A stretch of 64,000 nt of DNA from Candidatus Thiodiazotropha sp. CDECU1 (GCF_963455295.1 NZ_OY734020.1:2170001-2234000), one strand, 5' to 3'. Counted from the first letter of the stretch, positions 17,508 to 26,469 are shown. Notes: generated by a model not told the origin, from the letters alone. A program made the numbers and translations.

Positions 17508-17849
17508 CTAGACTTCATCTTTATTGAGAATCTCGGTAATGCACACGCCGAAATTATCCCCGGTAACAACCAACTGACCGCGTGCAACGATTCGGCCATC
17601 CAATACCAGGTCGATAGGCGCCTGGGCATCACGCTCCAGCTTTACAATCGAATTGGCTTTGAGGTCATAGAGTTCGCTGACCGAGAGTTCCGCCTCTCCT
17701 ACACAGGCTTCCAGCGTCACACGTACATCTTTAATGATTTCGAAATTGCTTTTGAAAAGTGCACGGCCCTGCGGTTGGTTATCTGATAACTCGCTGAGCT
17801 GAACTTGCTCGACTGAGTTGCCGCTGTTTTTACTCACATATTTAGACAT
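17508..17849 (-). CDS. fliN: Flagellar C-ring protein FliN
   Basis: 113 residues with a single C-terminal SpoA domain: VRVTLEACVGEAELSVSEL, LKANSIVKLERDAQAPIDLV, GRIVARGQLVV, GVCITEIL. FliN forms the base of the flagellar C-ring and docks the FliH-FliI ATPase complex during export. That role would still be needed in a secretion-only machine. It lies 12 bases after the FliM-like gene. Confidence 0.92.
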   Translation of the reverse strand: MSKYVSKNSGNSVEQVQLSELSDNQPQGRALFKSNFEIIKDVRVTLEACVGEAELSVSELYDLKANSIVKLERDAQAPIDLVLDGRIVARGQLVVTGDNFGVCITEILNKDEV

Positions 17850-17861
17850 AATATTTGCTCA

Positions 17862-18671
17862 CTAACTTTTTTGATCACCGACCCGTGAAAGACGAATCGC
17901 CAGGGACTCCCCTTTTGTACCAATAAAACCGTCACATGCATCACCATTGAATCCAAGTCTCATTAAAGCTGGTTCATCAATATGCTTATCCAGTGCGACA
18001 ACATCGCCGATGCGCATGGTCGCCAGTTCTCCAAGACTCAATGCTGCAGATCCCAGGGAAACCCTGGCACTTAATTTTTGGTTTGCGAGAGCAGCATGTA
18101 GCCGGGTCAACTTCTGTGGTGATGTCTGAGCAGGCGATTCCTGAGCTTCAAGATAGCGCTCGACTGTCATCGGTGAAACAACATAATCTAAAGAGAGACC
18201 CCCTATTCTGATATTGAGTGCTAACGCTCCGGATCCTCGTAACTCCGATCCCTTGGGCATTGGATTGTCAGTCACGACTATCGGCACACTTTCATAGGCG
18301 GTTTTGTTTGCTGAGAGAATTCGCTGAGCCAGCTCACTCAGTGCTTGTTGTGCGACATCCTGCAATAACGTCGAGGACGCCATCTTACGCAGCTCTTTAT
18401 CTGTCACGCCTATCAATATACTGCCGAGAAGGCCCTTCTCGACAGGCTTTAGCAATCCGCACCAATTGTCGTCCACCCAGCTGACCAACTGATCTATCTC
18501 CGCTGTCCCATTTTCCTGGCAATAGTCGAAGAGCGGTAACAGCCTATTCAGTGAATATGTTGTATTGTCTGGCAGCCAATCCTCCGCCCAACCCTTGACA
18601 ATTGGTTCCAATGCCTGCTTAAACGAGCCACCGAGGCGTTCACCTATCAATCGGTATGGGTGACTACTCAT
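17862..18671 (-). CDS. Short FliM-like (SctQ-like) C-ring protein
   Basis: 269 residues against about 330 for FliM. The middle domain is poorly conserved (RLIGERLGGSFKQALEPIVKGW at the start) and a C-terminal SpoA domain is visible (VSLGSAALSLGELATMRIGDVVALD ... GFIGTKGESLAIRLSRV). The N-terminal LSQxEIDxLL-type peptide, by which FliM binds CheY-phosphate, is absent: the protein begins inside what would be the middle domain. The build recalls SctQ/HrcQ of injectisomes. The position before fliN supports a C-ring role. The start overlaps flgE by 4 bases (ATGA). Confidence 0.75.
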   Translation of the reverse strand: MSSHPYRLIGERLGGSFKQALEPIVKGWAEDWLPDNTTYSLNRLLPLFDYCQENGTAEIDQLVSWVDDNWCGLLKPVEKGLLGSILIGVTDKELRKMASSTLLQDVAQQALSELAQRILSANKTAYESVPIVVTDNPMPKGSELRGSGALALNIRIGGLSLDYVVSPMTVERYLEAQESPAQTSPQKLTRLHAALANQKLSARVSLGSAALSLGELATMRIGDVVALDKHIDEPALMRLGFNGDACDGFIGTKGESLAIRLSRVGDQKS

Positions 18672-19870
18672 CGGCCGCCCCGCCCAATATCCAGCAGCTG
18701 CTGTATCATTTCGTTGGACACGGTCAAGATCTGTGAGGATCCTTGAAATCCCCGTTGCATAATGATGAGATCGGTAAACTCAAGAGTCAGCTCGACATTG
18801 GATAGCTCAAGACTCCCCTCGACGATCTCACCCATCACACCTTGCATTGGCGTATCGATCATCGGCTCAAGCTCTTCGCCCGCGAGAAAGAGTCCGCCGC
18901 CGATTTGGCGTAGTGCCTGCATGTCATCGAACCAGGCCAAGGCAAGTTGGGTGCTTTCATTATCCTTGCCATTTGAATACTCGACAGTCAAGGTACCATC
19001 TCGGTCGAATCCCATGCGGATCAACGCACCTCGTGCATAGCCATCCTGGGACTCAACCACAAGGTCCGAAGTTTCACCCGCGGCAAATGATGTGGCCCCT
19101 GTGAAACTACCGGCTTCGCCGAAGTTCAAGAGGATTTCGGTTGCCGGTACGTCATCGGGAGCAAGCTGGAAACTGAAGCGATTGAACCCCTCCTCCGGCG
19201 AACCGTCTGTGCGAAATCGGATCTCGCCATCACTGGCGATCATGTTTTCCGCATCATCGGTGATTTCCACCCGCCATAAATCGCCGTCATTGATAAACTT
19301 AAGATCGATTAGATGTGATCCGCCAAGCGCATCGAAAACCTCCACCTCCGGGATTTCATGTTCAACACCATTTATGGATAGGTTATTGGTCAATATAATC
19401 TCGGTGGTTGCGCGAGGGCGGTTATTACCCAACTCGGAGACATTGATGTCAACCAGTTCTCCATCTTCAAATCCGGCGACCCTCGCCTGATTGACACGAT
19501 CGACGAGATAGCCATCGTCATCGATTTCAAACTGGCCGGCACGGGTATAGTAGATATCCTCTCCGTCTCGCAATATAAACAGGCCATTGCCATCGATGGC
19601 CACGTCATTCTGGTTGCCGGTCTCACGGATTTCTCCTTGAGCTTCGCGCATCAAAGTTCTATCACCGGTAACCCCGTTTCCAATCTCGCTGCTTGGATAG
19701 TTGGCGTTGGAGTCGGAAGAGAGTCCATAACGATAGAAAATATCCTGGAATAACAGATCATTCCCCTTATATCCAGGTGTATTGAGGTTGGCCACATTGT
19801 TGCTGATGACATCCAGACCTTGTGAAAAGGCCATCATGCCGGTAAGACCGGTGTAGATAGATCCAAACAT
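18668..19870 (-). CDS. flgE: Flagellar hook protein FlgE
   Basis: 400 residues. It has the axial-protein N-terminus (MFGSIYTGLTGMMAFSQGLD, then VISNNVANLNTPGYKG) and C-terminus (GSLELSNVELTLEFTDLIIMQRGFQGSSQILTVSNEMIQQLLDI), with a hook-type central region. FlgE polymerises into the hook outside the cell. It is preceded by flgD, the hook cap, in the standard order. Downstream it overlaps the FliM-like gene by 4 bases. Confidence 0.93.
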   Translation of the reverse strand: MFGSIYTGLTGMMAFSQGLDVISNNVANLNTPGYKGNDLLFQDIFYRYGLSSDSNANYPSSEIGNGVTGDRTLMREAQGEIRETGNQNDVAIDGNGLFILRDGEDIYYTRAGQFEIDDDGYLVDRVNQARVAGFEDGELVDINVSELGNNRPRATTEIILTNNLSINGVEHEIPEVEVFDALGGSHLIDLKFINDGDLWRVEITDDAENMIASDGEIRFRTDGSPEEGFNRFSFQLAPDDVPATEILLNFGEAGSFTGATSFAAGETSDLVVESQDGYARGALIRMGFDRDGTLTVEYSNGKDNESTQLALAWFDDMQALRQIGGGLFLAGEELEPMIDTPMQGVMGEIVEGSLELSNVELTLEFTDLIIMQRGFQGSSQILTVSNEMIQQLLDIGRGGR

Positions 19871-19888
19871 TGATTGTCTCCTTTTCCT

Positions 19889-20296
19889 CTATCGGACCAG
19901 TACGACTTGCGCCAAGGTAATGTTGGTCAGGAACTGCTCTTCACCCACTTGCACCGTAAAACGGGGTATGCCCTGGGAGAAGGCTACGGCAGTAACATCC
20001 CCGACCACACTGCCTGTCTCCGTCCTCACTTCTACGGTCTTACCCAGTAATCCGATCCCCTGATCAGCCATCTGCATGAGCAGCATAGTGTCTAGGTTCT
20101 CATTGGACTGACGGGTCTGGTCAAGGCTTGCGAACTGGGCAAATTGGGCGATGAATTCCTGATTATCCAAGGGTTTCAAGGGGTCCTGATAGGTCAATTG
20201 GGTCAAAAGAATTTTCAGAAAATCCTCCTGACCGAGCCCAGCCTGTTGAATCTGCTGACTCTCGTTGCCGAGAGATGCGCCGATACTTTCAACCAT
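19889..20296 (-). CDS. flgD: Short hook-cap protein FlgD
   Basis: 135 residues against about 230 in Salmonella. The export and assembly N-terminus is typical (GLGQEDFLKILLTQLTYQDPLKPLDNQEFIAQFAQFASLDQTRQ). A Tudor-like segment follows (LLGKTVEVRTETGSVVGDV...). The Ig-like insert of longer FlgD proteins is missing, as in several other short FlgD proteins. FlgD caps the growing hook. Confidence 0.88.
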   Translation of the reverse strand: MVESIGASLGNESQQIQQAGLGQEDFLKILLTQLTYQDPLKPLDNQEFIAQFAQFASLDQTRQSNENLDTMLLMQMADQGIGLLGKTVEVRTETGSVVGDVTAVAFSQGIPRFTVQVGEEQFLTNITLAQVVLVR

Positions 20297-20310
20297 GTCG
20301 ATACTCCTGC

Positions 20311-21024
20311 TCAGTAGATCTTGTCGATGGGTGTTTCATCCGCATCCGTGTCGGCGGATACGGAGCCCCTAGGTGTTGCCGCTTCCGACTGCCACAACAG
20401 TTCACCGTTGAGAATCAAACGTGTCAGTCTCAGACCAAGTGAAGCGAGGTCTTTTTTCAATCCAGTCATCAGCATCACGCCGTCTCTTCCATTTATACCG
20501 GTATTGCGTAGTGCGACTTCCACCTTGCCATCAGCCTGATAGATATGGATCCCAGTGGAATGCGGCTGCTGCACAAGTGGTGGGGGTGGCGTGCGGACGG
20601 TAGGCAGGGATTTTGCGGAGACAGACAGACCGTGACCTTTCCCCCCACCAACCATAGGTGAAGCAGGTGCATAGGTCGTTGCAGATTTGACTTCTTTCGG
20701 GCCGGATGAATCGTACATCATCCGTGACTGGCCCCTGCCCGCGTAATTGGAGCGTCTTGGTTCTGTGTCCATTGACGATTTTTCCAAAGCTGGATGAGTT
20801 TGAGTCTTCGTCTCATCTGTTTCCTTCAGACCTGCCACACCCGCTTCTGTTGAAGATCCGGCACCAACCGCCCGTCGTCCTCTGACATGATGACCTGCCT
20901 GCCAATTTTCTATTTGGGCTTTTTCCCACTGTTGGCGCCATTCGAGACGCCTTGCAAGGTCCATTGAAGTACCGGCAGCTCGCTCAGCCTGGTATGCACT
21001 TGCATCGAAATCGATCTTACTCAT
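20311..21024 (-). CDS. Uncharacterised protein in the fliK position
   Basis: 237 residues. The N-terminal two-thirds is polar and low in hydrophobic residues (a likely exported or disordered region with RRAVGAGSSTEAG and TPPPPLVQQP). The last 75 residues are more ordered: IHIYQADGKVEVALRNTGINGRDGVMLM then LGLRLTRLILNGELLW. The position between fliJ and flgD is where fliK normally sits, and the layout (disordered then compact C-terminal domain) recalls FliK/HpaP-type length-control proteins. A better FliK candidate is encoded at 31420-32667, so this may be a second such factor. The start overlaps fliJ by 4 bases. Confidence 0.6.
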   Translation of the reverse strand: MSKIDFDASAYQAERAAGTSMDLARRLEWRQQWEKAQIENWQAGHHVRGRRAVGAGSSTEAGVAGLKETDETKTQTHPALEKSSMDTEPRRSNYAGRGQSRMMYDSSGPKEVKSATTYAPASPMVGGGKGHGLSVSAKSLPTVRTPPPPLVQQPHSTGIHIYQADGKVEVALRNTGINGRDGVMLMTGLKKDLASLGLRLTRLILNGELLWQSEAATPRGSVSADTDADETPIDKIY

Positions 21025-21482
21025 GATTCATCCTTCTGTTTTTGCAGCCACATCTCATCGAGCAGCGATAGCTGCTTATGCTCTTTAGCGAGCGCCAGTT
21101 CCCTTGCCCTTCGCTCAAGCAGATTCTCCATGCCGCGGATCTTCAAACCCTGTTGGATCATCTCTTCCTCTATCTTTTCAAGCCGTACCTGGGCAAATCC
21201 CTGTTGCCGTTCGTTGTTGAACCGTATGCGCTGTTGATAGTCGAGATAGTCAATTAACATCTGGTACTCGTCCAGGGCCAGGTCAGATCCTGGATCGAGG
21301 GCCGAACGTAGACAACGCTCCGCTTCGCCGATCTCTTCATCGATAACCGACAGCTTCTCCTTGATAACATGAAGCCGGTCATCTGCCTGACGCCGGGTCT
21401 GCCGCAGACCGGCCATCTCGCTGTTCATTCTTCCATTCAGGGTTTTTAGTGCACCGATACGCTGCTTTATCCGCTTCTCCAT
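21021..21482 (-). CDS. fliJ: Flagellar export chaperone FliJ
   Basis: 153 residues, almost wholly coiled-coil, rich in Glu, Arg, Lys and Gln (KTLNGRMNSEMAGLRQTRRQ, RALDEMWLQKQ-like tail). FliJ is the central stalk of the export ATPase. The family is poorly conserved and the call rests largely on coiled-coil character and position right after fliI. Short size and acid/base balance fit. Confidence 0.75.
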   Translation of the reverse strand: MEKRIKQRIGALKTLNGRMNSEMAGLRQTRRQADDRLHVIKEKLSVIDEEIGEAERCLRSALDPGSDLALDEYQMLIDYLDYQQRIRFNNERQQGFAQVRLEKIEEEMIQQGLKIRGMENLLERRARELALAKEHKQLSLLDEMWLQKQKDES

Positions 21483-22808
21483 TTATCCCATCTCCGTGGC
21501 AACTATTTTGTGCAGCCGCCGATAGGCCTCCGCCCTGTCACCCACTTCGTCTACAGCCTGACGAAGAAATGCATTGATCTGGTCCATGCGTCCAATGGCG
21601 CGATCCAATAGGGGATTACTGCCCTCTCGATAGGCGCCGATCTCCACCATGTCCCTGGAGCTGTCATAACTGCTCAATAGTTCGATCAGTGCCTGAGCAT
21701 CCTCCCGTTCACTCTTGTCTGCCAGATGCATGAACAACCGGCTGTTGCTATGCAGGAGATCGATGGAGGGATATTGACCCCGATTGGCAAGTTCTCTCGA
21801 GAGTATGACCGTACCATCGAGGATCGCACGCAGGCTGTCTGAAATCGGATCATTGATGTCGTCCCCCTCAACCAGCACCGTATAGAAAGCAGTGATGCTA
21901 CCACCCTCCTTCGAGGTCCCGCCCCGCTCCAGAAGTCGGGGCAGAAGTGCGAAAACCGATGGGGTATAACCCCGTGCGGTTGGAGGTTCTCCCGCCGCGA
22001 GGCCGATTTCCCGCTGCGCCATGGCAAAGCGGGTGATCGAATCCATGGTCAGCACCACATCGAGCCCTTGGTCCCGGAAATATTCCGCGATGGCGGTCGC
22101 AGCGAAAGCGGCGTGGGCCCGCACCAGGGCCGGTTGATCCGAGGTCGCCACCACGACCACGCTTCGCGTCAAGCCGGACTCCCCTAGGTTCAACTCGATA
22201 AAATCGAGTACTTCGCGTCCACGTTCTCCGATCAATGCAATGACATTCACATCGGCATCCATCTGTCTTGCTATCATCCCAAGCAAGGTGCTTTTACCGA
22301 CACCGCTACCGGCAAAGATCCCCACCCTCTGACCCCGGCCCACGGTGAGTGCGGTGTCGATAGCACGGACCCCGGTTTCGAGGATGCTGTCAATACGTGG
22401 TCGTAACAGCGGATTCAGCGGTTCGGCATAGAGAGGGTAGCTTTCTCTTAAGATGGGCGCCTGCTTGCCGTCCAGCGGCTGGCCAAAGGCATCGATGACG
22501 CGGCCCAGGAGTGCTTCGCCTACCGCTACGTCTACCGCCTTACCGGTAGCGATCACATCACTACCAACACCTATGCCTCGACTCTCTCCATAGGTCATTA
22601 ACAATACCTTGCCATCCTTGATACCGATCACTTCAGCCGGTATAGGTTTACCATGAGGTGTAGGATAGATTTCACAACGTTCACCATGAAAGGCTTCGGG
22701 TCCGTTGGACTCCAGCACCAAACCGTAAAAGTGGGCAATACGGCCTGTGCGGCGAACCAACTCCATGGTTTTGATGGCTTGCAGATAAGGTTGCAGCGAG
22801 AGGGTCAC
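21483..22808 (-). CDS. fliI: Flagellar export ATPase FliI
   Basis: 441 residues, the normal length. Walker A (GIFAGSGVGKSTLL, near residue 166), EXXXR-like GERGREV, Walker B (VVLTMDSITRFAMAQREIGL) and GEPPTARGYTPSVFALLPRLLERGG are all present. FliI forms a hexamer at the export gate. The start overlaps fliH by 4 bases, and fliJ follows immediately. Confidence 0.96.
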   Translation of the reverse strand: MTLSLQPYLQAIKTMELVRRTGRIAHFYGLVLESNGPEAFHGERCEIYPTPHGKPIPAEVIGIKDGKVLLMTYGESRGIGVGSDVIATGKAVDVAVGEALLGRVIDAFGQPLDGKQAPILRESYPLYAEPLNPLLRPRIDSILETGVRAIDTALTVGRGQRVGIFAGSGVGKSTLLGMIARQMDADVNVIALIGERGREVLDFIELNLGESGLTRSVVVVATSDQPALVRAHAAFAATAIAEYFRDQGLDVVLTMDSITRFAMAQREIGLAAGEPPTARGYTPSVFALLPRLLERGGTSKEGGSITAFYTVLVEGDDINDPISDSLRAILDGTVILSRELANRGQYPSIDLLHSNSRLFMHLADKSEREDAQALIELLSSYDSSRDMVEIGAYREGSNPLLDRAIGRMDQINAFLRQAVDEVGDRAEAYRRLHKIVATEMG

Positions 22809-23581
22809 TGGCTTTCACCCTTTCTTCGGTTGGCCACACTCAGCAGGCATTCACTTAATTGCCGCATTTGAACTTCCAGCCGCGCATCCAAACCCCCTGT
22901 CATCGATTGCAATATGCATCCACCGAGTTCAATTCGTTCGTCAGCAACAATTTCTATGCCATACCCAAATAGCGTCTCGTCTCCTTCCGCTGCCACCTTG
23001 TCCAGTAATTTTTTATCTTCAGGCGAAAGATGAATCGCCAGCCGATCGCGAGTAACAAGCTGTTTAATCGATTGCCTGACGACTGCGATTACGGCATCCG
23101 CACTCACCAGGGTGTCGCCCAGAATCTTTGCGACCGAGGTGAAAACCACCTCGACGATCTCCTCTTCAGCCGATGTCAGTTTCGCTTCATGCTCTTTGGT
23201 TACTTGCTCAATCAGTTCACTCAACTGCGCTGCCTGCCGAGTGAGTTCAGCGCGCCCCTCTTCGCGTCCAGCCTGATATCCCGATTCCCGGCCCGATTCC
23301 ACGGCATCCTGCCGCAATTCATCGATGTCGCCACGCAGACGCAACAATTCAGCCTCGGTTTGTGTGGTGCGTGCCTGGGAAATCCGCAATGCCTCCTCAA
23401 GTTCAGTGCGTGCCTGGGAGAGTGCGCGCAGGTCTGCTTCCCTTCTCATTGTGGAATCATCAGTACCTGTTTGTTGTTCCGCAGGCGCCGATTGCCGCTC
23501 GGACTTCTTGGCCGGCGATTCCCCCCCCTCAAGCAAGCGGCGCTTTGAAACGATCTGTGCCGAACGTATCAGCGACGCCAT
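22805..23581 (-). CDS. fliH: Flagellar export ATPase regulator FliH
   Basis: 258 residues from the ATG at 23581, chosen because GGAGG lies five bases upstream; a start at 23593 is possible. It has a coiled-coil middle and a C-terminal FliH/SctL-like domain (EEIVEVVFTSVAKILGDTLVSADAVIAVVRQSIKQL, GGCILQSMTGGLDARLEVQMRQLSECL). FliH links FliI to the C-ring. Near its start a run of eight G on the coding strand (C at 23521-23528) encodes the Gly-Gly of LLEGGESP and is a potential slippage site. Confidence 0.9.
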   Translation of the reverse strand: MASLIRSAQIVSKRRLLEGGESPAKKSERQSAPAEQQTGTDDSTMRREADLRALSQARTELEEALRISQARTTQTEAELLRLRGDIDELRQDAVESGRESGYQAGREEGRAELTRQAAQLSELIEQVTKEHEAKLTSAEEEIVEVVFTSVAKILGDTLVSADAVIAVVRQSIKQLVTRDRLAIHLSPEDKKLLDKVAAEGDETLFGYGIEIVADERIELGGCILQSMTGGLDARLEVQMRQLSECLLSVANRRKGESQ

Positions 23582-24141
23582 AACCGCCTCCAACCTGGTT
23601 CTTGTGTGGCGCTCTCTTGATCACGTTGCGCGACAACAAGTGCGGCTTCGAAACCGCCACCCGATACTGACTCGGTTTGGTCCAGTCGTGCCGCCAGTGC
23701 AGATAACAAGGCTGTTTCCACCTTTGGTAGCAGTGGTGAAGTTGATGACTCAAGAGCTCGCAGCAGTTGTTTGCGCTTTAGCGGATCTTGTTTGTCTATA
23801 TAATCCTGATGCCACGGCCAGACACGATGCCTTAACAATTGGGCTACAATTTTCACCGGCTCGTGCTCAATAATTTGCATGAGTCGTGACAGGCCCGCCT
23901 TCTTGATTGTCTCGATCTCGGAACTCAGGGGATTACTTTCTTCCTCGGGAACCTCCATGATCTGCGCTTCCGCCAACTCCGGCAGCCAGGCGTTTCCGCT
24001 TGGCACACCCATCTCATCGAGCTCGGCAAGTGTTGTTTGCAAGCGTTCGCGCTCTGCATCCGAAAGAGCATTGAGCAACCATCGTCGATCGGTCTCCTCC
24101 AGTCCATGCAGATAGAGGGCAGCCTTGCGTAACCCATTCAT
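23569..24141 (-). CDS. Truncated FliG-like protein without the torque domain
   Basis: 190 residues in the place of fliG (between fliF and fliH), where FliG would be about 330. The start (GLRKAALYLHGLEETDRRWLLNAL) resembles the FliG N-domain that binds FliF, and residues about 85-125 (LMQIIEHEPVKIVAQLLRHR) resemble the middle-domain EHPQ-IA segment. The C-terminal domain with the charged torque helix is absent; the protein ends in a Gln/Arg-rich tail. The gene shares a 4-base ATGA overlap with fliF and has no frame damage, so this looks like its natural length. It may serve only as an adaptor between MS-ring and C-ring. Confidence 0.65.
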   Translation of the reverse strand: MNGLRKAALYLHGLEETDRRWLLNALSDAERERLQTTLAELDEMGVPSGNAWLPELAEAQIMEVPEEESNPLSSEIETIKKAGLSRLMQIIEHEPVKIVAQLLRHRVWPWHQDYIDKQDPLKRKQLLRALESSTSPLLPKVETALLSALAARLDQTESVSGGGFEAALVVAQRDQESATQEPGWRRLWRR

Positions 24142-25679
24142 GAGCTCTTTCCCTCACTTTGAGGTGCCAGCTCATCTGCATTGATCCATGTCTTTAGCTG
24201 GTTAAGAATGCGTTCCCGTTCATCAACAAGCAAACGTCTCTGGTTAGCACGTTTCCGGCCTGCCTTTGAGATCAAGACGATTGTCAAAAGCACCAACAAC
24301 ACCAGAGCCAGACCGATCGCCAGGACTGCCTCTGTGTGTTTGGCCCAGATAGCGTAGATCCAGGCAGCAGCTCCACCGGTTGGGTTAGCTGATGCCGACA
24401 TTTGCCCTTGCTCAAGACCCGCTTGATCCCATACATCATCCGTTGAGGCAATGGAGGATTGATGTCCGGAAATATCCGCTGGCATCGGTTCGTTGGTGAA
24501 TTGAGACTCAGCCGCCATCTCGGCCTGCTGATGCGGCAATAGTTCACCGGCAGCTGAATGGACTGCGATGGCATCGCCCCGCATCCGATCAAGCCCCACT
24601 GCCATCGCGACCAGATCCTCGATCTGCTTCAGTTGCGCCTCGCTGGAGCTAGCCGGCACCAAAACACCGACACTCAGTCGTTCGATATCGCCCGGTGTGG
24701 AGACGATCTGCTCAACCGAGCGTCCCAGGCGATACTCAATCTCTGTATTGACCTCGCCACCACCCTTCTGTCTCTTTTTACCCGAACCCGTTTGGGTACG
24801 TGATTCACGCTTGCGCACCATGCCGCGGTTCTCATCACTACCGGGAATCACCTCTTCTCGGGTTGTCTTGGATTGATCGAAGTTCAGGGTGGCATCGATG
24901 CTGACAATCGCCTTTCCTGGCCCGAAGGCTCGTTCCAATACACGGGCTGTCTTTTCGATCAGGTAGGCCTCAACCTCTTTTTTCTTCTGCAAACGGGTTG
25001 TGACTGTGGCCGGGCCGTTCTCATCCTCAACCAAGGCGCTCATGGTCTTGCCGTTCTGATCCACGATGGTCACTGCGGACGCCTCCAGGCCGGGCACGGA
25101 AGCCGACACCAGACGCTGTATTCCTTTGGTCTGCTGCTGATCGAGTTGGGCACCGGACTTTACAAACAACGTGACCGATGCACTTGGAGATGTCTTGTTC
25201 TTCTGGAACAGGCTTGCTTCCGGCATTACCAAATGAACCCTGGCAAATTTCACCTCTTTGAGGGAGGTGATCGTCCGTGTCAGCTCGCCTTGCATGGCAC
25301 GCTGGAAATTTATGCGTTGGGCAAACTCGGTCATACCGAATTCGGCCTTGTCGAACAGTTCGAATCCGACGCTGCCACTCAATGGCACGCCACTGCCCAC
25401 AAGTTTTAAACGGATCTCATGGACCTCGTCCTGGGGCACCAGGATGCGTGTACCGTCTGCAGCGAGTGTATAGCTCACCTTCATGCGTTCCAGTTCACTG
25501 ACCACAGCTGCAGCATCGCCTGGCTCTAGATCTGTGAATAGCACGCCGTTGCGGGAGTGCAGCAACCACCAGGCCGCGAGTATGGAGATTACGAGGATTG
25601 CCACAACACCGCCAATCAGTCCGCTGCGGGAGGCAACTCCCGAGTTATTCCAGGTCTCTTTCAACATTTCGTCTACCAT
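24138..25679 (-). CDS. fliF: Flagellar MS-ring protein FliF
   Basis: 513 residues. Two membrane segments (about residues 20-42 and 440-462) enclose a periplasmic part with ring-building motifs: LFTDLEPGDAAAVVSELE, ALQ-like QRAMQGELTRTITSLKEVKFARVHLVMPE, and GPGKAIVSIDATLNFDQ. The C-terminal cytoplasmic tail, which binds FliG, is present. FliF forms the MS-ring that houses the export gate. The start follows fliE by 39 bases. Confidence 0.95.
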   Translation of the reverse strand: MVDEMLKETWNNSGVASRSGLIGGVVAILVISILAAWWLLHSRNGVLFTDLEPGDAAAVVSELERMKVSYTLAADGTRILVPQDEVHEIRLKLVGSGVPLSGSVGFELFDKAEFGMTEFAQRINFQRAMQGELTRTITSLKEVKFARVHLVMPEASLFQKNKTSPSASVTLFVKSGAQLDQQQTKGIQRLVSASVPGLEASAVTIVDQNGKTMSALVEDENGPATVTTRLQKKKEVEAYLIEKTARVLERAFGPGKAIVSIDATLNFDQSKTTREEVIPGSDENRGMVRKRESRTQTGSGKKRQKGGGEVNTEIEYRLGRSVEQIVSTPGDIERLSVGVLVPASSSEAQLKQIEDLVAMAVGLDRMRGDAIAVHSAAGELLPHQQAEMAAESQFTNEPMPADISGHQSSIASTDDVWDQAGLEQGQMSASANPTGGAAAWIYAIWAKHTEAVLAIGLALVLLVLLTIVLISKAGRKRANQRRLLVDERERILNQLKTWINADELAPQSEGKSS

Positions 25680-25718
25680 GTCATGGAATCAATCTTTTGT
25701 TTAGGTTGGAACTGAGCA

Positions 25719-26024
25719 TCACAACTGCATCCTCATCATGTCCTGATAGGCTTCCATCGCCTTGTTGCGTACCTGCATCATCAACTGAAATGACGTCTTG
25801 GCCTTTTCCAGGGATAGCATTACATGATGGATGTTATTGGTCTCACCGGTTGCTAGTCTTCTCAGTTCTACCTCCGATGTTTTGATCTGCTCGTTCAACT
25901 CGTTTAGCTGGCTATCAAACCAGGTAGCAAAATTCCCCGTCTCTTTTGTCCCGGTCGCTGAAATCCCGCTACCGAATTCAATCGCTTCCAGCGGTTTTAT
26001 GAATGTTACTGTTTCCACGCTCAT
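25719..26024 (-). CDS. fliE: Flagellar MS-ring/rod adaptor FliE
   Basis: 101 residues with the conserved C-terminal half (NNIHHVMLSLEKAKTSFQLMMQVRNKAMEAYQDMMRMQL). FliE is the first exported axial protein and joins the rod to the MS-ring and export gate. It overlaps flgC by 4 bases, giving a flgB-flgC-fliE unit. Confidence 0.95.
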   Translation of the reverse strand: MSVETVTFIKPLEAIEFGSGISATGTKETGNFATWFDSQLNELNEQIKTSEVELRRLATGETNNIHHVMLSLEKAKTSFQLMMQVRNKAMEAYQDMMRMQL

Positions 26025-26464
26025 GACGACCTCCCGATCTCCAATGCGCTCAAGGCCATCGCCTTGGCGGCATTCAAGGCACGTACATTGGCCTCGTAAC
26101 CGCGCACCGCCTCGATTAAAGTCACCATTTCCGAAACCGGGTTGATGTTGGGATAGGCGACATAACCACGATCGTCCGCATCGGGATGCCCCGGATCATG
26201 AACCATCCTGGGCGCCACCGTCTGGGCAACTATCTCTGTCACCTCGACACCCCCTGGATGGCGACTGTTCAACAGCGCGTCGATGCGTCCATCGAACTCG
26301 GCAGCATCCCGCGCCCTGGCAATTACGCGCAATGGACGATAAGGGCCGCCATCCTCGGCGCGGGTTGTGTTTGCATTGGCCAGATTGAGTGCCAGGGTGT
26401 CCAGTCGAATCCGCTCCAAGGACATACCGGAGGCACTGATTTCAAATGCAGCGTAGTAATCCAT
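26021..26464 (-). CDS. flgC: Proximal rod protein FlgC
   Basis: 147 residues with FEISASGMSLERIRLDTLALNLANANT at the N-terminus and NINPVSEMVTLIEAVRGYEANVRALNAAKAMALSALEI at the C-terminus, both diagnostic. FlgC is a rod subunit. It lies 5 bases after flgB. Confidence 0.96.
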   Translation of the reverse strand: MDYYAAFEISASGMSLERIRLDTLALNLANANTTRAEDGGPYRPLRVIARARDAAEFDGRIDALLNSRHPGGVEVTEIVAQTVAPRMVHDPGHPDADDRGYVAYPNINPVSEMVTLIEAVRGYEANVRALNAAKAMALSALEIGRSS

Positions 26465-26469
26465 AGTGT

